From the NCBI GenBank assembly GCA_937951695.1, contig CALFBL010000369.1, positions 1 to 8,865 of the forward strand: a stretch of 8,865 nucleotides of DNA, written 5' to 3'. The notes below the pieces were generated by a model. It worked only from the letters and a program-made list of their open reading frames with translations, was not told the origin of the DNA and did no database searches. The translations under genes and the position numbers were made by a program. Shown piece by piece: positions 1-6,892 of this stretch. This DNA comes from an uncultured Granulosicoccaceae bacterium (lineage in GTDB: Bacteria; Pseudomonadota; Gammaproteobacteria; Granulosicoccales; Granulosicoccaceae). Every line of letters starts with the position of its first letter. Positions within the stretch are counted from its first letter, which is position 1.

Positions 1-651
1 CTACGCGCTCTATCCCCGCATGTCGGTGCGCCGCAATCTTTCCTTCGGTCCTTTGTCTATCGGGTAACGGCGCAAAGCCCGATACCGGTGTTTTTGGATA
101 CCGTGCGAATACCCTGGTGGGATACCGAACTGCAGCTTGCACGGGAAGCCATCATCCCTGCGCGTCGAATAAACGTGGGTTTGCCTGATCGAGCGAATGT
201 CCTGAGTAAGCTGGCGCTGGAAGAAAGCGGTATCAGTCGATTAAAATTTCAGTTGCAAACCGCCAACCCATTGCGACTGCTGAGCCACATCGCAGCGGGC
301 ATTGCGTTGGTGTATTTGCTGTGGTGCTTAGTACCTTACATCTTGAACCGATCGCCACACCAACGGCATCTCAATCAACACCTGAGGCACTTAAAAACCA
401 TTGCCCACAGAGGGGATGCACGCGAACTGTATCAGACACTGATGACACCGTATTCACGTCAATTGTTGCAGGGAGCCGAACGCGAGCTTGTTTCCCGGCT
501 GGAGACTCTCCTGTTTAGCAATCACGCAGACGCGCACCCTCGCCAGGAAAGATACCCTTTGAGCCATTGGCTTAAGGCTGTAATCAAGAAAGCCAGACAA
601 ACAAACGAATTGGTTACTACAGATGTGAGTGATGGACTTGCAGAGTTATAA
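1..651 (+). CDS. BatD-like membrane protein, C-terminal part (5' end outside window)
   Basis: The frame is open to the left window edge, giving at least 216 residues, so the GTG at 88 is probably internal and the true start lies upstream. The visible part begins in a beta-rich extracytoplasmic domain with the motif IPWWDT (about residues 37-42 of the visible part), followed by a run of the type A-x-x-P-A-R-x-I-N-V. This WW-D-T then 'lpar..v' pattern is characteristic of BatD/oxygen-tolerance proteins. A single membrane segment follows (about residues 92-115, rich in L, I, A and V), then a basic cytoplasmic tail of about 100 residues containing a helical 'RGDARELYQTLM' stretch typical of BatD C-termini. 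BatD-like proteins usually accompany MoxR ATPases and vWA-domain proteins, and such sets occur in methanol/alcohol dehydrogenase clusters (the mxa genes). Here it lies 64 nt upstream of a PQQ-associated operon. A role in maturing the periplasmic dehydrogenase is inference. Confidence 0.72.
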   Translation, partial: LRALSPHVGAPQSFLRSFVYRVTAQSPIPVFLDTVRIPWWDTELQLAREAIIPARRINVGLPDRANVLSKLALEESGISRLKFQLQTANPLRLLSHIAAGIALVYLLWCLVPYILNRSPHQRHLNQHLRHLKTIAHRGDARELYQTLMTPYSRQLLQGAERELVSRLETLLFSNHADAHPRQERYPLSHWLKAVIKKARQTNELVTTDVSDGLAEL

Positions 652-715
652 ACTTAGCCTAGTAACAATCAGCCTAACAAAGAATCGATTACAACCAAAA
701 TGAATGGAGAAGTTG

Positions 716-1159
716 ATGAAACACACACTGAATTCAACAATAGTTGGAGCAGCACTCGCCGCTTCTGCGTTTACGGCACACGCCGACACCAATAATTTTG
801 GTGCAGCGGGTGTGTTGTCCAATAAAAATTCCGAAGATCTTCCTGAAGCCACACTGTCTTCGGGTATGCCTCTGCTTGATGTAAACAAACTCGTTTTGCA
901 GTCGGGTAAGTACTATGAGTGGGAGATTACCTCGGATGGCAGTCAGGAGCTTGCTTTAGCCGGTGCCGGGTTTCTGAGAGCCATCTGGATCGATGAAATT
1001 GTCATTGAAGGTATAGAGATTCGCCCTCTAGGGCTCGATAGCTTGGAGTTCGATGAAGCCGGTACCGTGGAAATCGGTTTTCTTGCGATAAAGCCCGGCA
1101 CTTACACTTTTGGTGTGCCCGAAAGACCCTCACAAACCCTTGAAATTACCATTCAATAA
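716..1159 (+). CDS. Small secreted cupredoxin-like protein, unknown function
   Basis: The product is 147 residues. An in-frame ATG lies at 704, but the ATG at 716 is preferred: a GGAGAAG Shine-Dalgarno-like sequence sits at 706-712, and a clean Sec signal peptide follows (about 1-23, hydrophobic core, cleavage after AHA). The mature part is beta-rich. It has L-x-x-G-K-Y-Y-x-W-x-I-T (about 60-72), a hydrophobic middle (GFLRAIWIDEIVIEG), then L-E-F-D-x-A-G-T-V-E-I-x-F and KPGTYTFGV (about 110-134). That last 'F..aG..ei.F..kPGtY.f' pattern resembles cupredoxin-fold domains. The mature protein has no His and no Cys, so a normal copper site is absent. It is followed after 18 nt by the PQQ-associated binding protein and is probably co-transcribed with it. 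The cupredoxin resemblance is my reading of the pattern, not a search result; the function is unknown. Confidence 0.75.
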   Translation: MKHTLNSTIVGAALAASAFTAHADTNNFGAAGVLSNKNSEDLPEATLSSGMPLLDVNKLVLQSGKYYEWEITSDGSQELALAGAGFLRAIWIDEIVIEGIEIRPLGLDSLEFDEAGTVEIGFLAIKPGTYTFGVPERPSQTLEITIQ

Positions 1160-1177
1160 CTGGTTTAATGCAACCTT

Positions 1178-2347
1178 ATGAAGCCTGTCTATCCATCGAT
1201 TCTGCTCTTGCTGTGCACGTTGACAGTGTCAACCCTGCACGCTCAAGCACTGAGCATTAACATTGTCTACATCGAACAACAGCGCGTACGTCCACCGGTG
1301 CTATCTAACCTAGTAGTTCACCCAGACGATGAAGGTTCACAGGGTGCGCTGCAGGGCGTCGCTGACAATAACACCACCGGCAAATTTCTAAAGCATGAGT
1401 ACATCCTGCAATCGCGTATTGTCGCGCCGGAGGACAACCTCAAAGAAGCCGCTCAGTCGGCTCTTGAAGGGCCTCAACTGGTCGTCACCAATATGCCGGC
1501 TGAAGCATTAAACCAGTTAGTCGACTTACCCGAAGCACAGGATGATCTTTTTTTTAACGCCGGCAGTACTGACACCGAATTTCGAGACGACAACTGTCGA
1601 TCCAACATTTTGCATACTTTGCCTTCTCGAGCCATGCTGACCGATGCGTTGATGCAGTTTTTTAACAAACGCAAATGGGATTCTCTATTTCTGCTGGAGG
1701 GCAATCGTGAGGTTGACACCCGCTTTGCCGATTCAATTAGACGTTCCGCAAATAAGTACCGCATCTCGATTGACCATGAAAAACTGTGGGTAGAAAATTC
1801 TGATTTACGTCGGAACGCTGCCGAAGAAATTCCGCTTTACACCCAAGCCAGAAAGTACGACGTCGTCGTGGTTGCAGACGAAGATGATGATTTTGGCCAA
1901 TACGTGTTGTATAACACTTGGCTGCCGCGCCCCGTTGCCGGCACCGCGGGGCTTGAGCCTGTTGCCTGGGATCGGGTGGTCGAGCAATGGGGGGCCGCTC
2001 AACTGCAGTCGCGCTTTCAGGACCAAGCGATGCGGTCCATGACCAGCATCGATTACGCCGCCTGGGCCGCCGTTCGAACCATCGGTGAGGCGGTCACGCG
2101 AATCCAAACTGTTGACCCCGCAGCAATTCGGGATTATGTGTTCTCAGACGCCTTTTCATTGTCCGGTTTCAAGGGCGTGAAATTAACCTATCGCCGCTGG
2201 AACGGTCAGCTGCGTCAGCCAATCCCTTTAGTTCACCCACAGTCAGTGGTGGCACTTGCTCCATTGGCGGGATTCCTACATCATAGAACTGAGCTGGATA
2301 CACTCGGGCTCGACCAACCTGAATCCAAATGCACGGATATGAATTGA
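1178..2347 (+). CDS. ABC transporter substrate-binding protein, PQQ-dependent alcohol dehydrogenase type
   Basis: The product is 389 residues with a signal peptide (about 1-23, ending in the HAQA region), so it is periplasmic. The body has the two-lobe layout of branched-chain amino-acid-type binding proteins, but with the distinctive motifs of the family found beside PQQ alcohol dehydrogenases (TIGR03863 as I recall it). These are FNAGSTDTEFRDDNC (about 126-140), then R-x-x-I/L-H-T-L-P-S-R-A-M-L (about 141-154), a lobe-crossing KWDSLFLLEG (166-175), ADEDDDFGQYVLYNTWLPRP (233-252), and a C-terminal 'FKGVKLTYRRWNGQLRQPI' block followed by GFLHHRTELDTLG. No clear Shine-Dalgarno precedes the ATG; the gap to the upstream stop is 18 nt. 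It ends 2 nt before the beta-propeller gene. The ligand is unknown; by context it would be an alcohol, an oxidation product or a cofactor-related compound (inference). Confidence 0.9.
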   Translation: MKPVYPSILLLLCTLTVSTLHAQALSINIVYIEQQRVRPPVLSNLVVHPDDEGSQGALQGVADNNTTGKFLKHEYILQSRIVAPEDNLKEAAQSALEGPQLVVTNMPAEALNQLVDLPEAQDDLFFNAGSTDTEFRDDNCRSNILHTLPSRAMLTDALMQFFNKRKWDSLFLLEGNREVDTRFADSIRRSANKYRISIDHEKLWVENSDLRRNAAEEIPLYTQARKYDVVVVADEDDDFGQYVLYNTWLPRPVAGTAGLEPVAWDRVVEQWGAAQLQSRFQDQAMRSMTSIDYAAWAAVRTIGEAVTRIQTVDPAAIRDYVFSDAFSLSGFKGVKLTYRRWNGQLRQPIPLVHPQSVVALAPLAGFLHHRTELDTLGLDQPESKCTDMN

Positions 2348-2349
2348 CC

Positions 2350-3348
2350 ATGAAAAGCTGGTACACCTGCACACTGCTCTCAGCCCTTGCAAGCACCGCG
2401 ATGCTCGGCGCACAGAACGCCAGAGCACACTGGGTGTACGTGTCGAACGAAAAAGATGACACCATCTCAGTCATCGATACCGAAACCAACGAAGTCATCA
2501 AGACCATTGAAGTAGGTGAAAGACCCCGTGGCGTTACTCTGTCAAAAGATTTCAAGTATCTGTTTATCTGCGCATCCGATTCGGATACAGTCCAAATGAT
2601 GGATTTGGCCACCGACAAGATAATCCATGACCTGCCTTCCGGTGAAGACCCAGAACAATTTGCCCTGCACCCCGACAACAAGCATCTGTATATTGCCAAC
2701 GAAGATGACGCCGTCGCCACCGTCGTCGACATCGAATCACGAACGGTAGTGGCGCAAATTGACGTCGGAGTTGAGCCTGAGGGCATGGCCGTCAGCCATA
2801 ATGGTCAATGGGCGATCGTGACATCGGAAACCACTAACATGGCTCATTGGATTGATACCAGCACGAATAAACTGGTTGAAAACACGCTGGTAGACCAACG
2901 ACCGCGAGACGCTGAGTTCACCCGCGATGATAAAGAGCTGTGGGTATCGTCAGAAATCGGTGGCACGGTCTCTGTGATCGACGTCGAATCAAAGCAGATA
3001 AAGCAGGTCATTAATTTTGAAATTCAGGGTATGTCAGCTGATCGGATTCAGCCGGTAGGAATGGAACTCACCGCCAATGGCAAACACGCGTTCATCGCTC
3101 TGGGCCCGTCCAACCATGTTGCCGTGGTCGATCGGGCAACCTTTGAACCGATAGAATATATTCTGGTAGGCAGGCGTGTTTGGCACACTGCCCTGACACC
3201 CGAACAAGATAAGCTCTACACCACCAACGGCGTCTCAGGAGACGTTACCGTGGTGGACGTCAAATCCTTGAAAGCGGAAAAGACCATCAAGGTGGGTCGA
3301 TTCCCATGGGGCGCTGCCATTCTGCCTAAAGACAAAATACCGAACTAA
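2350..3348 (+). CDS. Secreted YVTN-type seven-bladed beta-propeller, PQQ-associated
   Basis: The product is 332 residues. An earlier in-frame ATG at 2329 overlaps the preceding gene; the ATG at 2350 is preferred because it directly gives a signal peptide (about 1-26, cleavage after NARA). The mature protein consists of seven repeats of about 42 residues, starting near residues 28, 72, 114, 156, 198, 248 and 290. Each follows the pattern [WYF]-[VI]-x-[NS]-x-x-x-[DN]-x-[VI]-x-V-[IV]-D-x-x-[ST] ... V-G-x-x-P-x-G ... D/N-x-K-x-L. Seven repeats give a closed propeller. Blade five is about eight residues longer (an insert with GMSADRIQPVG). This matches the PQQ-dependent catabolism-associated propeller family (TIGR03866 as I recall it). 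It is periplasmic, probably a binding scaffold rather than an enzyme. The preceding stop is only 2 nt away, which suggests translational coupling. Confidence 0.9.
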   Translation: MKSWYTCTLLSALASTAMLGAQNARAHWVYVSNEKDDTISVIDTETNEVIKTIEVGERPRGVTLSKDFKYLFICASDSDTVQMMDLATDKIIHDLPSGEDPEQFALHPDNKHLYIANEDDAVATVVDIESRTVVAQIDVGVEPEGMAVSHNGQWAIVTSETTNMAHWIDTSTNKLVENTLVDQRPRDAEFTRDDKELWVSSEIGGTVSVIDVESKQIKQVINFEIQGMSADRIQPVGMELTANGKHAFIALGPSNHVAVVDRATFEPIEYILVGRRVWHTALTPEQDKLYTTNGVSGDVTVVDVKSLKAEKTIKVGRFPWGAAILPKDKIPN

Positions 3349-3405
3349 GTACACACTGCGCCATCCAGCCAAATCGAATTGTTCAATAAGTACAGGCGAT
3401 AGTGC

Positions 3406-4242
3406 ATGACAGCAACCGCACTATCTGTTGACAACGTCACGTACAGCTACAAGCACATTGAGGCCTTAAAAGGTGTCTCTCTGGATGTTGAAGCCGGTCG
3501 CTTTGTCGCCCTGCTCGGCTCAAACGGCGCTGGCAAAACCACACTGTATTCCATTATCACAGGACTCTATCGCACGCACAGCGGCGCTGTGACCATACAG
3601 GGCCACTCACTGGAGTCGGATACGCTTAAAGCCCTTGCTGCCATCGGTGTGGTTTTCCAGAAAAGTACACTGGATATGGATCTTACCGTACTGCAGAACC
3701 TGAGCTACGCGGCAGATCTGCACGGTATGCCACGCAAAGAAACCAGGTGCAAAATCGATACGGCTATTGAACTGCACAACATGCAGCAATACGCTAAGCG
3801 AAAAGTTGCAGCCCTTAGTGGCGGCCAGAAACGTCGTGTGGAGTTAGCACGCGCCTTACTGCACAGCCCGTCGCTAGTGTTACTCGATGAGCCGACGGTC
3901 GGTTTAGATTCCAGCAGTCGGGCAGACTTTGTCTCACATGTGAAATTATTGTGTCGCTCTCAAAACACCGGTGTGCTGTGGGCCACCCATTTAATGGATG
4001 AGGTGGATCCAACCGACAGCGTGTTCGTGCTGAACAAAGGATTGATCGTCGCTAACGGAACGGCCGCTGAACTGATGACTCAATACAACCAACCCGACGT
4101 GACATCCCTCTTTAATGAAATAAACCACGCCCAGAAGGCTATCGACCAAAACTCTCGAATCAGCCAGGAACGCAACATAGACCGCAACCGAGAATACACC
4201 CCAGAAGGCAGTGGAAAAATCGACAAAGGGGCCGATAGGTGA
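3406..4242 (+). CDS. ABC transporter ATP-binding protein, PQQ-dependent alcohol dehydrogenase system
   Basis: The product is 278 residues, cytoplasmic, and would power the permease encoded immediately downstream. All nucleotide-binding motifs are intact: Walker A G-S-N-G-A-G-K-T (38-45), Q-loop Gln85, signature LSGGQ (137-141), Walker B LVLLDEP (157-163), D-loop GLD (166-168) and switch His195 in W-A-T-H-L. The sequence is of the CcmA/ABC-2 exporter ATPase class and fits the PQQ-linked ATPase family (TIGR03864 as I recall it), whose members are usually about 235-240 residues. The extra length is a C-terminal hydrophilic tail from about residue 240, rich in N, R, K, D, Q and E, described under findings. 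A 57-nt gap separates it from the propeller gene. A weak AGG lies about 10 nt before the ATG. Its stop overlaps the GTG start of the permease by 4 nt. Confidence 0.93.
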   Translation: MTATALSVDNVTYSYKHIEALKGVSLDVEAGRFVALLGSNGAGKTTLYSIITGLYRTHSGAVTIQGHSLESDTLKALAAIGVVFQKSTLDMDLTVLQNLSYAADLHGMPRKETRCKIDTAIELHNMQQYAKRKVAALSGGQKRRVELARALLHSPSLVLLDEPTVGLDSSSRADFVSHVKLLCRSQNTGVLWATHLMDEVDPTDSVFVLNKGLIVANGTAAELMTQYNQPDVTSLFNEINHAQKAIDQNSRISQERNIDRNREYTPEGSGKIDKGADR

Positions 4243-5051
4243 ACGCAACGCACGCTTTACGCTGTCTGCGAGGGGTAGCAACCCGCGAAGCGTTACGATT
4301 CATTGGCCAGCGAGGACGGTTCTTCTCAGCCTTAGTAAGGCCGCTGATCTGGTTGTTTGTGTTTGCCGCTGGTTTTCGATCCGTATTGGGCATATCCATC
4401 ATAGCGCCGTACGAAACCTACATCGTCTACGACGAGTACATAGCCCCGGGACTAGTCGGCATGATTCTGTTGTTCAATGGCATGCAGAGCTCGTTATCGA
4501 TGGTCTACGATCGCGAGATGGGCAGCATGAGCGTACTGCTCACCACCCCGCTACCACGCTGGTATCTGTTGCTGTGCAAACTACTGGCAGGCGTATTCGT
4601 CGCCATACTACAAGTCTATGTCTTCCTGCTTATCGCCTGGTTCTGGCACATCAGACCACCCGCGATGGGTTACCTGTTGGTGCTGCCAGCGTTGTGTTTC
4701 GCCGGACTGATGCTGGGCGCCCTTGGCTTGCTACTGTCCTCATTGGTTCGACAACTAGAGAACTTCGCTGGTGTGATGAACTTTGTGATTTTCCCGATGT
4801 TCTTCGCATCCTCCGCCCTCTACCCTTTGTGGAAAATGCAGGAATCCAGCGTGCTGCTGTACTGGATATGCGTGTTCAACCCCTTCACACACGCTGTTGA
4901 GTTGATTCGCTTTGCCCTCTACGGTAAGGTTGCTTGGCTGTCACTGGGAGTTGTGGGCATCTGTGCTCTGGTATTTCTCGGGGCAGCGGTCGTCGGTTAC
5001 GATCCGTCCCGGGGGTTTTTACCTAAGAAAAATATGGCTGCCAATGCATGA
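4239..5051 (+). CDS. pedC: ABC-2 type permease, PedC-like, of the alcohol oxidation cluster
   Basis: The product is 270 residues and an inner-membrane protein. It starts at GTG, overlapping the ATPase stop as GTGA, with a good Shine-Dalgarno-like AAAGGGG at about 4225-4231. There are about six membrane segments (approximately 33-49, 69-88, 110-137, 145-169, 178-196 and 233-254), the usual ABC-2 number. Typical ABC-2 landmarks are visible: the cytoplasmic MSVLLTTPLPRW loop (97-108), FPMFFASSALYPL (185-197), and NPFTHAVELIR (214-224). ABC-2 permeases normally export substrates or lipids/polysaccharides. The relative in Pseudomonas phenylethanol degradation is named PedC, and I use that symbol by family resemblance and context. 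It is followed by an ATGA overlap with the next gene, so ATPase, permease and the small secreted protein are translationally linked. Confidence 0.88.
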   Translation: MNATHALRCLRGVATREALRFIGQRGRFFSALVRPLIWLFVFAAGFRSVLGISIIAPYETYIVYDEYIAPGLVGMILLFNGMQSSLSMVYDREMGSMSVLLTTPLPRWYLLLCKLLAGVFVAILQVYVFLLIAWFWHIRPPAMGYLLVLPALCFAGLMLGALGLLLSSLVRQLENFAGVMNFVIFPMFFASSALYPLWKMQESSVLLYWICVFNPFTHAVELIRFALYGKVAWLSLGVVGICALVFLGAAVVGYDPSRGFLPKKNMAANA

Positions 5052-5599
5052 AAAAACTACTCTCACTCTTTATCTTGTTTGCCAGTTCACATTTGTTCGC
5101 TGCAGATTTTCCTGACAACGCAAGCATCTATCTGATCGATGCACAGCAACAGGAAACCCGAATCGGAGCGGTGACCTTCAAGAATGTCGGTGACGGCAAT
5201 ACCGCTGTTCAGGTGAACATAGACAACAGCCAGTTCAGCGAACATTTTCTATCCATGCGCCCATTTCGCTGTATAGAGGGTGAGTCTGAATGGTTCTGTT
5301 ATCTCGAATACCCCTACGATTTGCGCTCCGTCATCACCACGGAAGATTTAAGCGATCTTGAATACCAGCTACTGTTTATCCGCAAAACGCCGGAAGAATT
5401 TGGCATCGACGCCTGGAACGGGTTGTACTATCAGTTAACGCAAGAGTCAGATGGCTCAATTACTGGCACCCTACTAGAAGGGGATCTCAACAGCTTACAA
5501 AGTCCACCTGAGAAAACATACGCAAAACCCGTTGAACTCACTGAATTCATCCCGGGGAGTAAAACCAAGAGATTGTTCCCCAGCTTGCGTATCTATTGA
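5048..5599 (+). CDS. Small secreted protein with a Cys pair, end of PQQ-ABC operon
   Basis: The product is 183 residues. The ATG at 5048 overlaps the permease stop as ATGA; no Shine-Dalgarno is evident, so translation is probably coupled. There is a clear signal peptide (MKKLL..., about 1-19, cleavage after LFAA or FAA). The mature protein is mostly beta-strand and acidic. Its most distinctive stretch is MRPFRCIEGESEWFCYLEYPY (positions 70-90), with Cys75 and Cys84 nine residues apart, which could form a periplasmic disulfide or bind a metal. I recall similar secreted proteins next to PedC-type permeases, but know no assigned function. It is the last gene of the cluster; downstream comes IS debris with no convincing rho-independent terminator. 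Confidence 0.8.
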   Translation: MKKLLSLFILFASSHLFAADFPDNASIYLIDAQQQETRIGAVTFKNVGDGNTAVQVNIDNSQFSEHFLSMRPFRCIEGESEWFCYLEYPYDLRSVITTEDLSDLEYQLLFIRKTPEEFGIDAWNGLYYQLTQESDGSITGTLLEGDLNSLQSPPEKTYAKPVELTEFIPGSKTKRLFPSLRIY

Positions 5600-5636
5600 T
5601 CTAAAGCTTGAAGCACTTGGCTGTCGATGATCAATA
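5594..5636. repeat. 8-bp perfect inverted repeat at the operon end
   Basis: TATTGATC at 5594-5601 is the exact reverse complement of GATCAATA at 5629-5636, with 27 nt between them. The left arm overlaps the stop codon of the 5048-5599 gene. The arms are AT-rich and no T-tract follows, so this is not a convincing terminator. It might be a residual IS end or a chance palindrome. Confidence 0.3.
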
Positions 5637-5691
5637 AAGACGGTTTCGCTATCGACTCAACATCGCGGTAAGGTAACATTGCGGCCGGCAC

Positions 5692-6598
5692 GTGGTCTTG
5701 AGTTACTCATGGTGCCGAGCCGGTCGCAATTTACAGCTTCAAAGTTCTGTTCGCTTGTCGTATTATTTCATCGAATGTGACAGGTATGAGTTTTACAGAG
5801 ACTGTGCAGATCTTGGGCAGAATTATGTCATCAGAGCGGCTCGCAACCGAGCAATAAACAAACAGTATCGGCGTGAATTGGCATCGGTAAAACTGTTCGA
5901 CTTGCTTGAATCCAATCGGGCTCAAGGGAAAATTGATCTATCGATTCAGGTCAACGGGAAGCGTAAATTCAGAACGGCGACACTATCCATAATTTGTGCC
6001 CCGGTTTCTGTGCCGCCACCGCCGAATAAAACGGTAAAGAAAGACGGCCCCAATCTGCCCATGATTTCGTTAAACGCTATTATCGCAGTAGAGCGCAACC
6101 CGCCGAAAAACAAAGAGCCTTTGCTATGGGTTCTGTTAACGAACATGGACGTCACGAATCTTGACCAAGCCGTTGAAAAAGTAGAATGGTATTCGAAACG
6201 TTGGAACATTGAGACCTTTCATACAGTACTAAAATTTGGCTGCGGTGTTGAAAAAGCACAGTTGCGAACCGCACAGGCGTTGAAAAACTACGTCATCATG
6301 ACAAGTGTTGTCGCATGGCGTATATTCTGGCTTTCTCAGCTACGCGAGGAATCGGGCGAGAGCCATTGCAACGAAATACTGTCAAAGACTGCAATGGCGT
6401 TTGCTATATCGGAAGTCCCTGAAAACAAAGGCATCACCGAACGAGCCGCCAAGCGTCGCACAAGCGCCTGTATGGATTGCAAAGCTCGGAGGTTGCATCG
6501 GACGAGCTACAGACCCACCACCGGGAGTGATTAGCGTGTGGCGAGGGTGGAACAGATTAATGTGTATTGTGGACGATCATCGCGATATTTATGGGTAA
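5692..6598 (+). pseudogene. IS4-family (Tn5-like) transposase remnant, N-terminally truncated and frameshifted
   Basis: Recognisable homology begins at about 5758. The visible stretch FIECDRYEFYRDCADLG, then VIRAARNR, corresponds to the second catalytic-aspartate region of Tn5-type transposases, normally C-D-R-E-x-D-I-Y-E-F; here residues between R and Y appear deleted. The complete YREK signature Y-2-R-3-E-6-K is at about 6190-6234 (YSKRWNIETFHTVLK), and the predicted catalytic Glu codon is 6211-6213. The first frame stays open to 6534, but from about 6400 the family-like sequence continues in the next frame: QWRLLY, then VWIAKLGG, then VWRGWNRL, ending at TAA 6596-6598. A one-base insertion near 6390-6405 explains this. 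About 130-150 N-terminal residues, including the first catalytic Asp, are missing; translation of 5600-5757 in all three plus frames shows no trace of them. It should not be an active transposase. Confidence 0.85.
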
Positions 6599-6654
6599 AG
6601 CTAAGTACCGCGCACAGGTAGCGAATCAGCGATTGGTGTGATAGCCGAAAATAG

Positions 6655-6867
6655 TTAGGGCGCTGGGTAGGTCGCGTTAATCTCGCTGGCAGCTTCTGGC
6701 GTCAAGTTCCAGGGAAGCAACGCCTCGATGTCATCGGCGGTGACGGCATTCGATAATTCAGCTAGCAAGACACTGAGAAAACGGTATGGTCGAAAAATGA
6801 TCTGATGACGGTCATCGGGCATGTCGAAAAAAACCATCAGGCAACGTAAAAAACCCCAGACTTTCAA
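6655..6867 (-). pseudogene. IS66-type transposase C-terminal fragment
   Basis: The minus-strand reading frame encodes 70 residues. Its last 44 (about 6789 down to 6655) read PYRFLSVLLAEL, then DDIEALLPWNLTPE. This is the C-terminal signature of IS66 TnpC transposases, which normally have 'EPYrYLryvferLP....edieaLLPWn'. The preceding 26 residues do not resemble IS66, so the homology breaks at about 6790, probably by deletion or frameshift. An intact IS66 transposase is about 500 residues, so over 90 percent is gone, and the accessory tnpA/tnpB genes are absent. The fragment lies directly downstream of the minus-strand binding-protein gene and tail-to-tail with the IS4 remnant. Confidence 0.7.
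6804..6816. repeat. Short palindrome inside IS66 fragment region
   Basis: GATGAC-G-GTCATC is a perfect 6-bp inverted repeat around one central base. It lies in the non-IS66-like upstream portion of the minus-strand fragment. It may be chance or part of a former IS end; no function is assigned. Confidence 0.25.
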
Positions 6868-6892
6868 GATAGCTGGTTGTGGAACTATTCTT

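Larger units (their letters stand above)
5692..6867. mobile_element. Insertion-sequence debris between two gene blocks
   Basis: The segment holds an IS4-family remnant (plus) and an IS66-type remnant (minus), separated by only 56 nt. Neither has its full transposase, and I cannot assign terminal inverted repeats or target duplications. It marks the junction between the PQQ-ABC operon and the unrelated genes to the right. The outer borders are approximate; the left one could reach back to about 5600. Confidence 0.65.

Noticed and set aside
2169..2786. A 205-residue minus-strand reading frame across the binding protein/propeller junction
   Set aside because: It lies antisense to two well-supported genes, has Ser/Thr-rich composition typical of shadow frames, and no recognisable motif.
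4211..4900. A 229-residue plus-strand reading frame overlapping the ABC permease
   Set aside because: It is rich in Arg, Thr and His with no family pattern, whereas the overlapping frame encodes a clear ABC-2 permease with six membrane segments and a GTGA coupling.
5594..5636. Rho-independent terminator for the PQQ-ABC operon
   Set aside because: The stem is AT-rich, the loop is 27 nt long, the left arm overlaps the stop codon and no T-tract follows.
6599..6654. Terminal inverted repeats of the IS4 or IS66 remnants
   Set aside because: CTAAGTACCGCGC near 6600 and GGTGTGATAG near 6635 loosely recall IS66 and IS4 ends respectively, but neither has a partner arm at the other end and I could not confirm them by eye.
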